A DNA stretch of 64,000 nt from Nematopogon swammerdamellus. Its lineage: Eukaryota > Arthropoda > Insecta > Lepidoptera > Adelidae. Shown here piece after piece: positions 48,701 to 56,559 of this stretch (positions are counted from its first letter, which is position 1; each line of letters begins with the position of its first letter). A program made the translations under genes and the position numbers. The stretch covers positions 4,763,754 through 4,827,753 of the forward strand of contig OX336343.1 of NCBI GenBank assembly GCA_946902875.1, in the 5' to 3' direction. The notes beneath the pieces are model-generated. The model saw nothing but the letters and a program-made list of their open reading frames with translations. It made no database searches and had not been told where the DNA came from.

Positions 48701-48770
48701 TACCTTGGTCTTGGTTGAAGCCGACGTACAGAAGGCCATTGCCAGCCGAACTTTCATCCGACATGTTCAT
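36749..48770 (-). CDS. WDR45B: WDR45B / WIPI3 (PROPPIN autophagy beta-propeller), six exons
   Basis: The exons are complement(48704..48770), (47191..47472), (44308..44459), (42933..43133), (39557..39794) and (36749..36852). Phases agree and the total is 1044 nt, 347 aa, against about 344 aa in vertebrates. The protein starts [20 protein letters not shown]. Family marks include [79 protein letters not shown], the phosphoinositide-binding LRRG motif in exon 4, [21 protein letters not shown] and CADGSYYK..F. PROPPINs are seven-bladed propellers that bind PI3P/PI(3,5)P2 on forming autophagosomes; WIPI3 acts with ATG2/WIPI4 and AMPK-TSC signalling. Intron 4 hosts an antisense THAP gene. Donors are GT and acceptors AG at all five introns. 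The alternative WIPI4 (WDR45) is less likely because the exon 2 and exon 5 blocks follow WDR45B. Confidence 0.96.
36938..37042. repeat. Dispersed repeat with TACA-rich edge (copy 3 of 3)
   Basis: It shares CCCGACAATCGGGGTAAG and TTACAGCACAACACTG with the copies at 2150-2250 and 10412-10525. It lies in WDR45B intron 5, next to exon 6. Confidence 0.6.
37193..38855 (+). mobile_element. SINE family B with full head, interrupted by a hAT element
   Basis: The 5' part is 37193-37479 and the 3' part 38750-38855, after removal of a 1270-bp hAT insertion. The head shows TAGCTCAGTGGT (A-box-like), then GGTCAGTACTTGGATGGGTG and ACCGC, which match the internal control region of 5S rRNA, then GTGGTTCGGATTCCAC (B-box-like). 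The body and the tail (GATGTAGCCAACCGTGTCAG, poly(A)) are as in other copies. Confidence 0.8.
37480..38749. mobile_element. Non-autonomous hAT element, copy 2
   Basis: The ends CAGTGGCGGCTGGCCCTTAA and TCACCAGCCGCCACTG are the same as in copy 1. Perfect 8-bp duplications GAAGGGAA lie at 37472-37479 and 38750-38757. It is about 290 bp longer than copy 1 because the interior (about 37900-38640) is GC-rich and unrelated. A frame of 119 codons in that interior is Arg/Ala-rich and is probably a GC artefact rather than a gene. Confidence 0.88.
40003..40170 (-). mobile_element. SINE family B leader fragment, inverted
   Basis: Sequence such as TTTTGCGACATGCACGGGGA and GAGATGCAGTGGGCTATTCT is the reverse complement of the leader at 12175-12250. 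The left part (GACCCACCTGTTGCATGACT) also matches 2310-2345. Confidence 0.6.
40270..40455 (-). mobile_element. LINE ORF2 C-terminal fragment
   Basis: The minus-strand frame reads [20 protein letters not shown], then [10 protein letters not shown], the W-N-x-LP...FKR tail of jockey/CR1-type LINE proteins. It is truncated and lies in WDR45B intron 4 upstream of the THAP gene. Confidence 0.65.
40676..40680 (+). promoter_or_regulatory. Possible initiator (TCAGT) of the nested THAP gene
   Basis: The arthropod Inr consensus TCAGT lies 79 bp upstream of the THAP start codon in a GC-richer stretch (CGTTCGCAGCCGTCAGTCG). Such motifs are frequent by chance, so this is only suggestive. Confidence 0.3.
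40759..41538 (+). CDS. THAP-domain zinc-finger protein, two visible exons
   Basis: Exon 1 is 40759-40838 and exon 2 starts at 41313, joined in phase 2 (CACAG|GTAAGT ... TTTACAG|ATTCCC). The protein starts [13 protein letters not shown] and continues [32 protein letters not shown] and NAIPTEH. The C-x(4)-C ... C-x2-H ligands, the tryptophan and the xxPT box are the THAP (C2CH) DNA-binding domain, here about residues 4-86. Reading through gives a stop at 41538 (101 aa in all); a donor GGCCTACAG|GTATAT at 41517 would allow further exons, none of which I found. AATAAA at 41671 favours a short transcript. The gene lies antisense within WDR45B intron 4. THAP proteins are transcription regulators or P-element-type transposase relatives; the role here is unknown and a domesticated or truncated transposon is possible. 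Confidence 0.75.
41671..41676 (+). terminator. Poly(A) signal AATAAA downstream of the THAP gene
   Basis: A canonical hexamer 133 bp after the read-through stop codon in an AT-rich stretch. It would end the short THAP transcript. Confidence 0.4.
43872..44005. repeat. Two perfect hairpins (27-bp and 13-bp arms)
   Basis: Arm 1 at 43872-43898 (CGACATGCATTATTTGCTGC..) is exactly repeated in inverse at 43910-43936 with an 11-base spacer. Arm 2 GTCGTCCCTGTCG at 43968-43980 pairs with 43993-44005 across 12 bases. It lies in WDR45B intron 3, just before a headless SINE family A copy. Flanking GAGACA..TCGGGTTG-type sequence recurs near 45840 and 38880, suggesting an element end. Confidence 0.85.
44006..44257 (+). 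mobile_element. SINE family A, headless copy
   Basis: Body only: GATCCCTTCCCTTGCCCCTT to CCACCCATACTGGATTACAT, without the tRNA-like part. It ends 51 bp from the donor of WDR45B exon 3. Confidence 0.75.
44525..44935. mobile_element. MITE with about 85-bp terminal inverted repeats
   Basis: The ends GTGTCCCAAAACTCAACGTC and its near-inverse GATGTTGAGTTTTGGGACAT extend inwards through CAGGAACCAGGGAG and GACTA.CCAGG.AAAAATAAG. A TA-type target is likely (TACA at both ends). The central part is AT-rich with no coding capacity. Confidence 0.75.
45331..45640. mobile_element. Probable hAT-type MITE
   Basis: It starts CAAGCGGTCTCCAAACTTTT and ends GTAGTTTGGAGACCCTTG, an inverted-repeat pair. Flanks TACAGAC / TATAGAC are an imperfect duplication. 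Internal AGGGCCACAT..GGCCACAAAC resembles 'GGCCAC'-type hAT MITEs. The classification is tentative. Confidence 0.5.
45641..47190. other. WDR45B intron 2, remainder
   Basis: AT-rich. It contains a copy of the GACGGACG-type dispersed repeat at about 46950-47110, with its leader GTGCGAGTTTTACTCGCGCA at 46780. No gene is seen. Confidence 0.45.
47735..47940 (+). mobile_element. SINE family B, degenerate copy
   Basis: It keeps AAATCTGTAGGTCCCTTCCC and GGTAGGGTTTAACTGGGCCG but loses the tail. A GCGCCGCCGACGCATGAGCGGTTAAG end of the TTAA-type family follows at about 47950-47975. Confidence 0.6.
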
Positions 48771-49967
48771 CTTGTTATTGCACGTCAGTAGAAGAGTAAA
48801 TTATTGGAAACACGACAGTACGACACGAATACGAACTAAGTTGTTATTCTCTCTCCACCAACTCTCCACCATCTTGTCTTTCCGACAGAGAAAATAAATA
48901 ACCTCTCTTCCGGTTTGACAGCCAGCCAGCACCCACCAACTAAGTTGACAGCGGCCGAAGAACCGAAGCGGCACATGAAAGAACAAAATTGACTCTTGCG
49001 CTATTGATCAGCTGATTGTAAACGCGAAGTGGCAGAAACGAAACGTAACAACAACGACATGCACCGCCTCAGCATACATTAGGTTAGGGTTAATATTAAC
49101 CATAGTAAAAGAAGACGAGTAAGATAACTGGAGGCCATTTTTAAAATAACTACCTACGCTGCGCCGAGCCTCCAGGGATGTCACAACTCACAACACTAAC
49201 ACAATTGACAGGCAGTGAGCCCATAATGGTGGAAATGCTATTCTTTAAAATTATTATGTACATTTATGTATTTTATATTTATAGACCAAGAGCCAGCTCC
49301 CAAAATTTTACTCTAACAGAATATATGAGTTGTCATAGATTTATTATTATATACTGGCGTTAAGGTATATTTTCGAAAGCTGTATTTTCGATAGACAGTG
49401 AACGATGTTATTTTGATGTTTGAGCCCTTGACAACGATACCCCACTCAATAATCGGATGCTTAGTTCTGGCGCTACGGTGGAACATACGTAAAAACAAAC
49501 ATACACACACATAAATTGCTAAAAAGATAACCCTTCATTTTTGCTTCGCGCAGTCGGGTAAATTTTTTTTTATAACTTTAACCTCCCAAAAATTAATGCA
49601 ATGTCAAAATTCAACTTTAACTCACGTCCGTCTTTGGCCAACCATTTCGTAGTCGCGGACGATGAAGAGAATTAATAAGTGGGCAAAAAGTTTATAACTA
49701 TAAAAATTATAGAAAATACATTTAGAATTATACATTAATATAATTATTAATCTTAATAAAAAAATTATCAAATAAATAATTTTAAAATGTATTTATTAAT
49801 TTTGCTTTATTATTACTTAATAACTTATATTTTTATTTTTGTTATTTTAATGAATTACTTAATAACTTGGTTGGTCGCTAGCAGTCATGAAAGTGTGCGC
49901 GGTGGGAGCTGTGGCCATTTATAGAAGACAAAACCGCGCGAAATTACGTTGTGCGTGGTATCTCTAA
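48771..49967. other. WDR45B upstream region
   Basis: The minus-strand WDR45B start codon is at 48770, so its promoter should lie to the right. No TATA-like or other clear element could be assigned. AT-rich sequence dominates 49560-49860. Confidence 0.4.
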
Positions 49968-50502
49968 AGCTAAGCGCAAACTGCGGCGATCAAGGCGATC
50001 ACGGCGGTGGCGGTGGCGGTGGCGATCAGATTAGGTTATATTATATGCAATTGTGTGTGCAGGCGCACACTGGCGCGGTTGATCGCTGCACGCGTGCGGT
50101 CAGTGCGCGGTCCGATCGCGGCGGTGGCGGCGGTGGCGATCAGATCGCGCCTGCAGCATCTGATCGCGTGATAATCATAGGAACTAATGAAAGGATGGAG
50201 GAAATAATTATAAACGAGGTCTACAATCACTCAATTCTATACAATACTGCTCACGCGGAATAAAAAAAAAGTAAAAGAAAAGTAAAAAATAAAAAAAAAA
50301 GTTTAATTTAGGAGTAAAAAAAAATAAAATTTCTTCAATTTTGTAGTTAAAAGTACGAAAATTACGAAATTACGCAACCACCGCGGGACCACCGCTGTCG
50401 AATCTGAACGCTCTGATCTGCGCGACTTTTGAACGCCACCGCCACCGCTACTTTGGCCGCCACCGCTGTGACCGCCACCACCGCGCCAATTTGCGCTTAG
50501 CT
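49968..50502. mobile_element. PIF/Harbinger-like MITE with G-rich subterminal repeats
   Basis: Termini AGCTAAGCGCAAA.TG and its inverse are bounded by TAA at 49965-49967 and 50503-50505. Inside each end are (GGCGGT)n-type runs, inverted relative to each other. The middle encodes MEEIIINEVYNHSILYNTAH, like the start of a MADF/Myb-like domain found beside Harbinger transposases. No transposase is present. Confidence 0.75.
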
Positions 50503-50505
50503 TAA

Positions 50506-51768
50506 CAAGTCTGAACAAGTCGACAACCGCGCGGGCCCGCGCACGGCGCAGCCTTCGCGTGCGCCGCGCGACCGCGCCCGATGCCGGGGTTCGCGAATGG
50601 TTTTTGCAGCTAGTACCTACCCTACCTAATAATAACTAATTAATACTATAATTAAATACTAATAGGTACTTTGCTCTGACGTTACCGAGCCAGGTCTCAC
50701 TCAAGTCAATTCCTTCGCTTAGTACCTACTCGTATTAATAACTTACATAATTTAACTACATACTTTAATAATATTTTTTATGTTTCTTACCTTTCGATGG
50801 CAGCAGGTAATGAGAATAATGTTAACTCGCGATTCGAGCCTGATCTATTCATGCAGCCATACACACTGCAGAAACGCGGAGCCATTATGTTAGTGCAATA
50901 AAATAAAATTCGAATAATAATACTTTCTATCGGGAAGCGGCAGGCGGCAGGCAGCGGCCGTCACGTGGTGTGCGTCACCGAGCGCGGGGGCGGGGCGACC
51001 ATCACTGACTACGCGCGAGGAACAGTGAGAATGCATGTAGTGGTTGTGTACAGACAGCGTGCGCAGGCGCGCGCTTGTGTGAGTGCGAAATCGGCGCGTT
51101 TGTATGAAGACGGCTAACTTGTGTGGTTTAACTATGTATTAACCCTGGTTATTTTTTTTTAACATCCAAAACATCACAGCTGATCATAGCGCAAGAGTCA
51201 ATTTTGTTTTCTCTCATGTGCCAGACCCCCGAAGAACGGTACAATCAAAGGTACAGTAGTTTAGGTAACCGGATTTGTGTCCTATCTGTGGAGTTGAAAG
51301 ACAAATGGTGTCATTCATCCATCATCGTGTGGACATTTTCTTTTTGTAAACTTATTTGTCCATATAAATATTTGAACCGGTTTCTTCCCGATTTTCTTTT
51401 ACGAACGTGTGCATATTTTCATCTCACTCGTCACGACTTACTGGACAAGTGTAAACGACACAGTCCAGTGACGCACACAACTGGCTCTCGCCCTTTGCTC
51501 TCGCCACTTGCCAGGCTGTCTGTCAGCCTTTTGCAGTGCTGGCTGGCTCGATGTGAACCTGCCTATTTATACTATAAAATAAATAGGTACATAATGAAAT
51601 ACAATTTTATTGGAAATAACAAAAATACCTATATTAGAAGAAAATAGTGAATTGGCTGTATGGTCAAATGATCTTTGCCTGCCTATTTATGGCGAAAACA
51701 ATAACCACAGACAATAACAACAACAATTTTAACCTCGCATTTGAAATCCGTCCGTCGTTCGTTCGGTC
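50506..51768. other. Gene-free stretch left of the LTR element
   Basis: A CpG-rich patch at about 50930-51110 (GGGGGCGGGGCGACC, GCGCAGGCGCGCGC) could be an unassigned promoter. A 147-codon frame at 51204-51647 has no recognised domain. The end of a retroelement with the (AACAA)n edge is at 51650-51725. Confidence 0.4.
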
Positions 51769-51915
51769 TGTTTTATATTGGATTGCATTTATGATTGAAA
51801 TAAAACAAACCTGGTCAGTGAAACATGTTTTAGGTTATCTTGAAAAATCCATAGACCAACCCAAAAGACTACTCATCCCATAGACCAGCTAGTGTTGCTA
51901 GCCACATATTAAACA
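51769..51915 (-). repeat. 3' LTR of the Ty3/gypsy element
   Basis: 147 bp, base-for-base the same as 56219-56365 when read by eye. Starts TGTTTTATATTGG on the plus strand and ends TTAAACA. Confidence 0.95.
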
Positions 51916-52037
51916 TCCCCCGTTTACATAAATGAAGAATATTTCTAAGAATAGGTAAAACAAGGCTATTTGTCTTTCCATAAAGCACTTAAGACTACAT
52001 AAGATAATAGTGTGACTTATTCAATTTCTATTTTTAA

Positions 52038-54170
52038 TTATTTGACATAATCAGATAAGTATTTGGGTTTCCGAATGACTCTTCCAGATCTAGTTGTTTC
52101 AGGAGTTAATATACCATTATCATTGTTAAAACTAACATTATTCGATTCCCCAACATTATCCTCACACCGAATCGTTACATTTGCACTGGATTCCTCACCT
52201 ACATTGGAGTGTGTATTATGTGATTCTGTAGCACCACCTTTATCATTATTACAATTATTTAAATTAACGTCTACATTACGTTCCAATAAAAATTTGTTCC
52301 CAGAATGCTTAATGTGTTTTGTATTTCTCCTAACCACATTTCCTTTCTGATTTTTTACCAAGTATGACCTAGGATGTGGACTTTTACCTACAACTAGTCC
52401 CGGTTGCCACTCTTTGTTTGGCAAATTTTGTATTACAACATTTTCCCCTTCTTTGAACATATTTTTTCTACATTTTGCAGTTTGATTATAATGTTCCTGT
52501 GTAATGTCTTTTTTGTGATTTAGAAGAATTTTTGCATCAACAGCTACTTTTGGCTGTAATATTGCTGCCGAACATGGAATTTGTGATCTTACAACTCGAC
52601 TCATTAGCATTTGAGACGGTGAATATTCAATACCACACACAGGAGTATTTCTATAAGAGAGAAGTGCTAGATGTAAGTCTGAGTTGGCATCGTGACATTT
52701 CTTTATCATTTGCTTAGCAATTCCCACTGCTTTTTCCACTATACCTTTGGACTGTGAATATCGAGGACTAGATGTAACGATTGTGAAGCCCCAATCCGTT
52801 GCAAACTTTTTAAAACACAAGCTATCAAATGGCATGTTATCACAAACTACAACTTTTGGAATCCCGTGAGTGCTGAAGATAGGTTTTAAAACTTCAGTTA
52901 CATCCTGAGCTGTCTTGTGTTTTATTCTTTTAATTTCTAGCCACTTACTATAATAGTCAACCACAATTAAGTAGTCACAATTACCATATGTTCCTATGTC
53001 TGCTGCTATTTTAATGAACGGCAAATCCGGTACTTCATGTGATATTATTGGCTCTTTTATATTAGACACTCTATATTTTTCACAACTTTTACAGGACATC
53101 ACATATTTTTCTATATCACTGGTCATTCCATGCCAGTAGAAGTACATTCTAGCTTGTGCTTTGCATTTAACAACACCTTGATGTGACGTATGTATTAATC
53201 CAAGAATGTATGACCTGACGTTTTTCGGCACCACAACTTTATTATTATAATAAACTATTTCATCTTGAATTGTGATCAGATTACGAAGCTGCCACAACTT
53301 TTTAGTTTCAATGCAGTCTAACTTAGAATCACTTTTGGGCCACCCTAATTTGTGCCATAATAAAACATCACTGAGTACAGGATCTTTTTTAGTTTCCGTT
53401 TGAAGTAGTCGCAGTTGGTTTGCACTTATGGGTGTATCTTCTACACAATGCACATATTCTAGAAGTGACCGATCCTCTTTGGCGTTAGTTTTAATAAAGT
53501 TTCTAGACAGGAAGTCTGCAATGTACATTTGAGCTCCAGGAACATATACCATTTCTACATTATATTTCATTAGTTTAAGCAACATTCTTTGTAACCTGGG
53601 ACTGACTTTGTTTATATCCTTTTTGACAATGCTTATCAAAGGTTTATGGTCCGTTTCTATAATTATTTTTCTGCCATACACAAACTGATGGAATTTTTCA
53701 ATTGCAGCACATATAGCAAACATTTCTTTCTCAATGATAGCCCAACGTTTTTGTGTATCTGTGTAACTTCGAGAATAGAACGCAATAGGTTTCTTATTTT
53801 GTAAAAGACATGCTCCTAAACCATTTTTTGAGCTGTCCGATTGGACGGTGAACGGTAATTTATCCGACATTATAGTAAGCGTTGGGGCTAGCAAAATTTT
53901 TTGCTTGATAGTTTCAAAAGCTTGTGTATGTTCTGGTCCCCAAAACCAGCAGTGATCTTTTTTCAACAATTCTCTTAGAACGTGAGTGTTTTCAGAGTAC
54001 TGTGGGATAAATTTACTTAGGTAATTTGCCATACCGAGAAATTTCTGCAATTCTTTCACATTTTGTGGTTCTTTTATATCAACAATTGACTTGACGTGCT
54101 CTGCGTCAGGTTTTACGCCATGTTCGGATATGACTAGCCCTACATACTTAACTTCTTTGACTTTATACTG
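52038..54170 (-). CDS. pol: Pol 3' part: reverse transcriptase end, RNase H and integrase
   Basis: Open from about 54170 to the stop at 52038; the first Met is at 54059. It carries the post-catalytic reverse-transcriptase segment (ELQKFLGMANYLSKFIPQYS), RNase H (FTVQSDSSKNGLGACLL, IEKEMFAICAAIEKF, ETDHKPL), the integrase HHCC region (HQGVVKC...CKSCEK), a core with D (AADIGTYG), D (VVCDNMPFDS) and E (KGIVEKAVG), and a basic C-terminal tail. The catalytic residues look complete. The frame differs from that of the upstream ORF, so in the sequence as given gag-pol is split. Confidence 0.93.
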   Translation of the reverse strand, partial: QYKVKEVKYVGLVISEHGVKPDAEHVKSIVDIKEPQNVKELQKFLGMANYLSKFIPQYSENTHVLRELLKKDHCWFWGPEHTQAFETIKQKILLAPTLTIMSDKLPFTVQSDSSKNGLGACLLQNKKPIAFYSRSYTDTQKRWAIIEKEMFAICAAIEKFHQFVYGRKIIIETDHKPLISIVKKDINKVSPRLQRMLLKLMKYNVEMVYVPGAQMYIADFLSRNFIKTNAKEDRSLLEYVHCVEDTPISANQLRLLQTETKKDPVLSDVLLWHKLGWPKSDSKLDCIETKKLWQLRNLITIQDEIVYYNNKVVVPKNVRSYILGLIHTSHQGVVKCKAQARMYFYWHGMTSDIEKYVMSCKSCEKYRVSNIKEPIISHEVPDLPFIKIAADIGTYGNCDYLIVVDYYSKWLEIKRIKHKTAQDVTEVLKPIFSTHGIPKVVVCDNMPFDSLCFKKFATDWGFTIVTSSPRYSQSKGIVEKAVGIAKQMIKKCHDANSDLHLALLSYRNTPVCGIEYSPSQMLMSRVVRSQIPCSAAILQPKVAVDAKILLNHKKDITQEHYNQTAKCRKNMFKEGENVVIQNLPNKEWQPGLVVGKSPHPRSYLVKNQKGNVVRRNTKHIKHSGNKFLLERNVDVNLNNCNNDKGGATESHNTHSNVGEESSANVTIRCEDNVGESNNVSFNNDNGILTPETTRSGRVIRKPKYLSDYVK

Positions 54171-56152
54171 GAGTTTTTTTTTGCATTAAACTTTACCTTA
54201 CATTCTCTTGCTCGCTGAAGTACTTTATTAAATATTTCATCATGTTCTTTTTCACTATCTCCTGCTATTATGAGATCATCAAAGTAGACTTCACATCCTT
54301 CAATGTCACCAAATATGATAGAGTTTAGTTTTTGAAACACCTCTGGTGCACTGGATATTCCAAATGGAAGCCTTTTGAATCGATACCTTCCAAATACAGT
54401 TCCGAAAGTGCAAATATAGCTACTTTTCTCATCTAGCCTTACTTGAAAAAAACCATCTTTCATATCTATAACTGAGAACACTTTTTTCCCTGACAGTCTG
54501 CTACTAATCTCGTCAGGAGACGGGATGAGGTAATGCTCTCTCATGATAGACTCATTTAGAGCTTGTGGATCTAAACATACACGTATGGACTTGTCGGGCT
54601 TTTCTACAATGACGAGGTTGTGACACCATTCAACGGGTTCGCTTACTTTGCAAATAATATCCTTTTTTTCCATTTCATCAAATTTTTGCTTTAATTTACT
54701 TTTTAAACTTTCTGGAACTCGTCTGATTGGTTTCACGACCGACTGAGTGTCTGGCTTTAGTTTTATTTTATATTCTCCAATGTCACCCAGGCCTTCAAAC
54801 ACATCATGATTATTCTTTACAAAATCTTCACGCGATTTGCACTTTTCAGAAGCGACATTATGTATTCTTTTCAGTAACTTAAATCTAACACAGTCCTTCA
54901 ACCCAATTATAGGTATGCAATCTACATCGACTACATAGAATTTCACTTCAAAGGTTTCCGCTCTTACCGTACACTGTAGCTTTGCTACTCCTTCTGGTTT
55001 CAATTTTTTACCCCCGTACACCTGTAACAATACATTTGTTGGCTTTAACTGCACAGGTTTCTTCCTTGATACATTTTTGAAACACTTCAAAGGTAGAATG
55101 TTACACTCCGCTCCACTATCTAATTTAAATCCTATCTCATGTCCTCTTACAGTTATACTTTCCTTCCAGTATGAGCACTTTTCGTTTTGTCCTACTAAAT
55201 GCACACGTGATAACCACTTACAGTTCTCAATGTCATCATCACTGTCTTCTGCCTGTAGCTCGTTGACTCGTGGCTGCGTTCGCATGCGGCAGCACCGAGC
55301 GAAGTGATTTGCTCTGCTGCACTTGTTGCACTTTTGTCCAAACGCCGGACATTGGCCATAGGCATGGCGCCTGCTGCACTTGCTGCACTTTTGCTTGAGC
55401 TTCATGTCCTTGACTGCCATCACCTCAGTCTTGACTGCCATCACCTCATTCTTCGGTTGAAGTGCTGCGGCCTGCGCCTTGCTAATTTCTTGACTTTTTG
55501 ATAGTGCGATTGCTTCTGTCAGTGTTAGATCACTCATTCTTAGGAAGCGCTCCTGTAAATCTTTATCACGGGAGCCAAGGACAAGCCGGTCTCTTATAAG
55601 GCTCTCTTCTTGACTCTCGAACTTACATTTTTTCGCCAAGAGTTTTAAAGCCGTCGTGAACGTATCCACATTTTCGTCTTCTCCCTGCGACCTTGAGAAG
55701 AATTCATACCTTGCAAAGACAGTGTTCGACTTAGGTATGAAGTGACGCTCAAATGCCTGCTTGACATTGCTGTAGGACGACTGCTCTTCTACCGGAAAAG
55801 TGTTGTATATGTCGATGGCTTCTTCTCCTGCGACGTTAAGAAGTACAGCTATTTTAACGTCGTCGCTCAGGTTCAGCTGGTTGGACGCCTTTATATATAT
55901 TTCAAAGTGCTGGATGAAGCGAGGCCACGCATTTGGGTCTCCGCTGTGACACGCCAGTTCGCGCGGCGGACGCATTCCCGCGCCTCCCCCACGACTCGGC
56001 TCTGGCCTCTCTCCACTCTTCTCTGCATCCGACATCCTTCCTGTGACTGAAGGAAGTTTTCCAGGGTACCGCCCGCGCCTCGTATAGGCCGCTTGGTAGC
56101 CACCGCTCCGATCGCCGATTATTTTATAACCGCGACGCGAACTCACTCGCAA
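54140..56152 (-). CDS. gag-pol: Gag, protease and reverse-transcriptase palm
   Basis: 670 codons from a Met at 56152; the Met at 56035 (MSDAEKSGERPEP) is a likelier gag start. Gag occupies about residues 40-255. Two zinc-knuckle-like motifs lie at about 256-288 (CSKCSRRHAYGQC, CNKCSRANHFARC), the aspartic protease active site DSG at about 345-347, and reverse transcriptase from about 450, with YFDD at 623-626. The frame then runs into a run of nine A (minus strand; 54174-54182) and ends at a stop at 54140, while the rest of pol continues in another frame. The break is most simply a one-base length change in the run. Confidence 0.93.
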   Translation of the reverse strand: MRVSSRRGYKIIGDRSGGYQAAYTRRGRYPGKLPSVTGRMSDAEKSGERPEPSRGGGAGMRPPRELACHSGDPNAWPRFIQHFEIYIKASNQLNLSDDVKIAVLLNVAGEEAIDIYNTFPVEEQSSYSNVKQAFERHFIPKSNTVFARYEFFSRSQGEDENVDTFTTALKLLAKKCKFESQEESLIRDRLVLGSRDKDLQERFLRMSDLTLTEAIALSKSQEISKAQAAALQPKNEVMAVKTEVMAVKDMKLKQKCSKCSRRHAYGQCPAFGQKCNKCSRANHFARCCRMRTQPRVNELQAEDSDDDIENCKWLSRVHLVGQNEKCSYWKESITVRGHEIGFKLDSGAECNILPLKCFKNVSRKKPVQLKPTNVLLQVYGGKKLKPEGVAKLQCTVRAETFEVKFYVVDVDCIPIIGLKDCVRFKLLKRIHNVASEKCKSREDFVKNNHDVFEGLGDIGEYKIKLKPDTQSVVKPIRRVPESLKSKLKQKFDEMEKKDIICKVSEPVEWCHNLVIVEKPDKSIRVCLDPQALNESIMREHYLIPSPDEISSRLSGKKVFSVIDMKDGFFQVRLDEKSSYICTFGTVFGRYRFKRLPFGISSAPEVFQKLNSIIFGDIEGCEVYFDDLIIAGDSEKEHDEIFNKVLQRARECKVKFNAKKNSSIKSKKLSM

Positions 56153-56218
56153 CGCACTTACTGTAAGGCGCTACGGTGCCACCGCACTATGTTTATGAGT
56201 CTTTCACTTCTGACACCA

Positions 56219-56365
56219 TGTTTTATATTGGATTGCATTTATGATTGAAATAAAACAAACCTGGTCAGTGAAACATGTTTTAGGTTATCTTGAAAAATCC
56301 ATAGACCAACCCAAAAGACTACTCATCCCATAGACCAGCTAGTGTTGCTAGCCACATATTAAACA
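56219..56365 (-). repeat. 5' LTR of the Ty3/gypsy element
   Basis: 147 bp, the promoter-bearing LTR for the minus-oriented element. It is followed on the right by the CGGTC duplication and then by the NFATC2IP upstream region. Confidence 0.95.
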
Positions 56366-56559
56366 CGGTCTATTCTTTGTATATCATATTCTTTGGTATA
56401 ACTGTGCTGCACAGATTACCAATATATATGTCTTTGGCTGTGCTGTGTGTGAGTGACTGTGGTGTGGTTATCATAACATTTTCTCTATAGATACAGATAG
56501 AGAACGTGGTGTTTGGTGTTTTAGCCATAATTTTATTTCGGGAGAAATACTTTTGCAAT

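Larger units (their letters stand above)
51769..56365 (-). mobile_element. Ty3/gypsy LTR retrotransposon, nearly intact
   Basis: It is 4597 bp long, oriented right to left, flanked by a perfect 5-bp duplication CGGTC (51764-51768 and 56366-56370). The two 147-bp LTRs are identical and begin TG and end CA. Next to the 5' LTR the minus strand reads TGGTGTCAGAAGTG, a tRNA primer-binding-type site; next to the 3' LTR is a purine-rich AAACGGGGGA tract. The order gag, zinc knuckles, protease, reverse transcriptase, RNase H, integrase is that of Ty3/gypsy; short LTRs suggest the mag clade (inference). No envelope frame is seen. Identical LTRs mean a recent insertion. It sits 195 bp upstream of the NFATC2IP start codon. 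Confidence 0.95.

Noticed and set aside
54140..54190. Programmed frameshift as an established feature
   Set aside because: The position inside reverse transcriptase and the homopolymer make a length change more likely; kept only as a low-interest finding.
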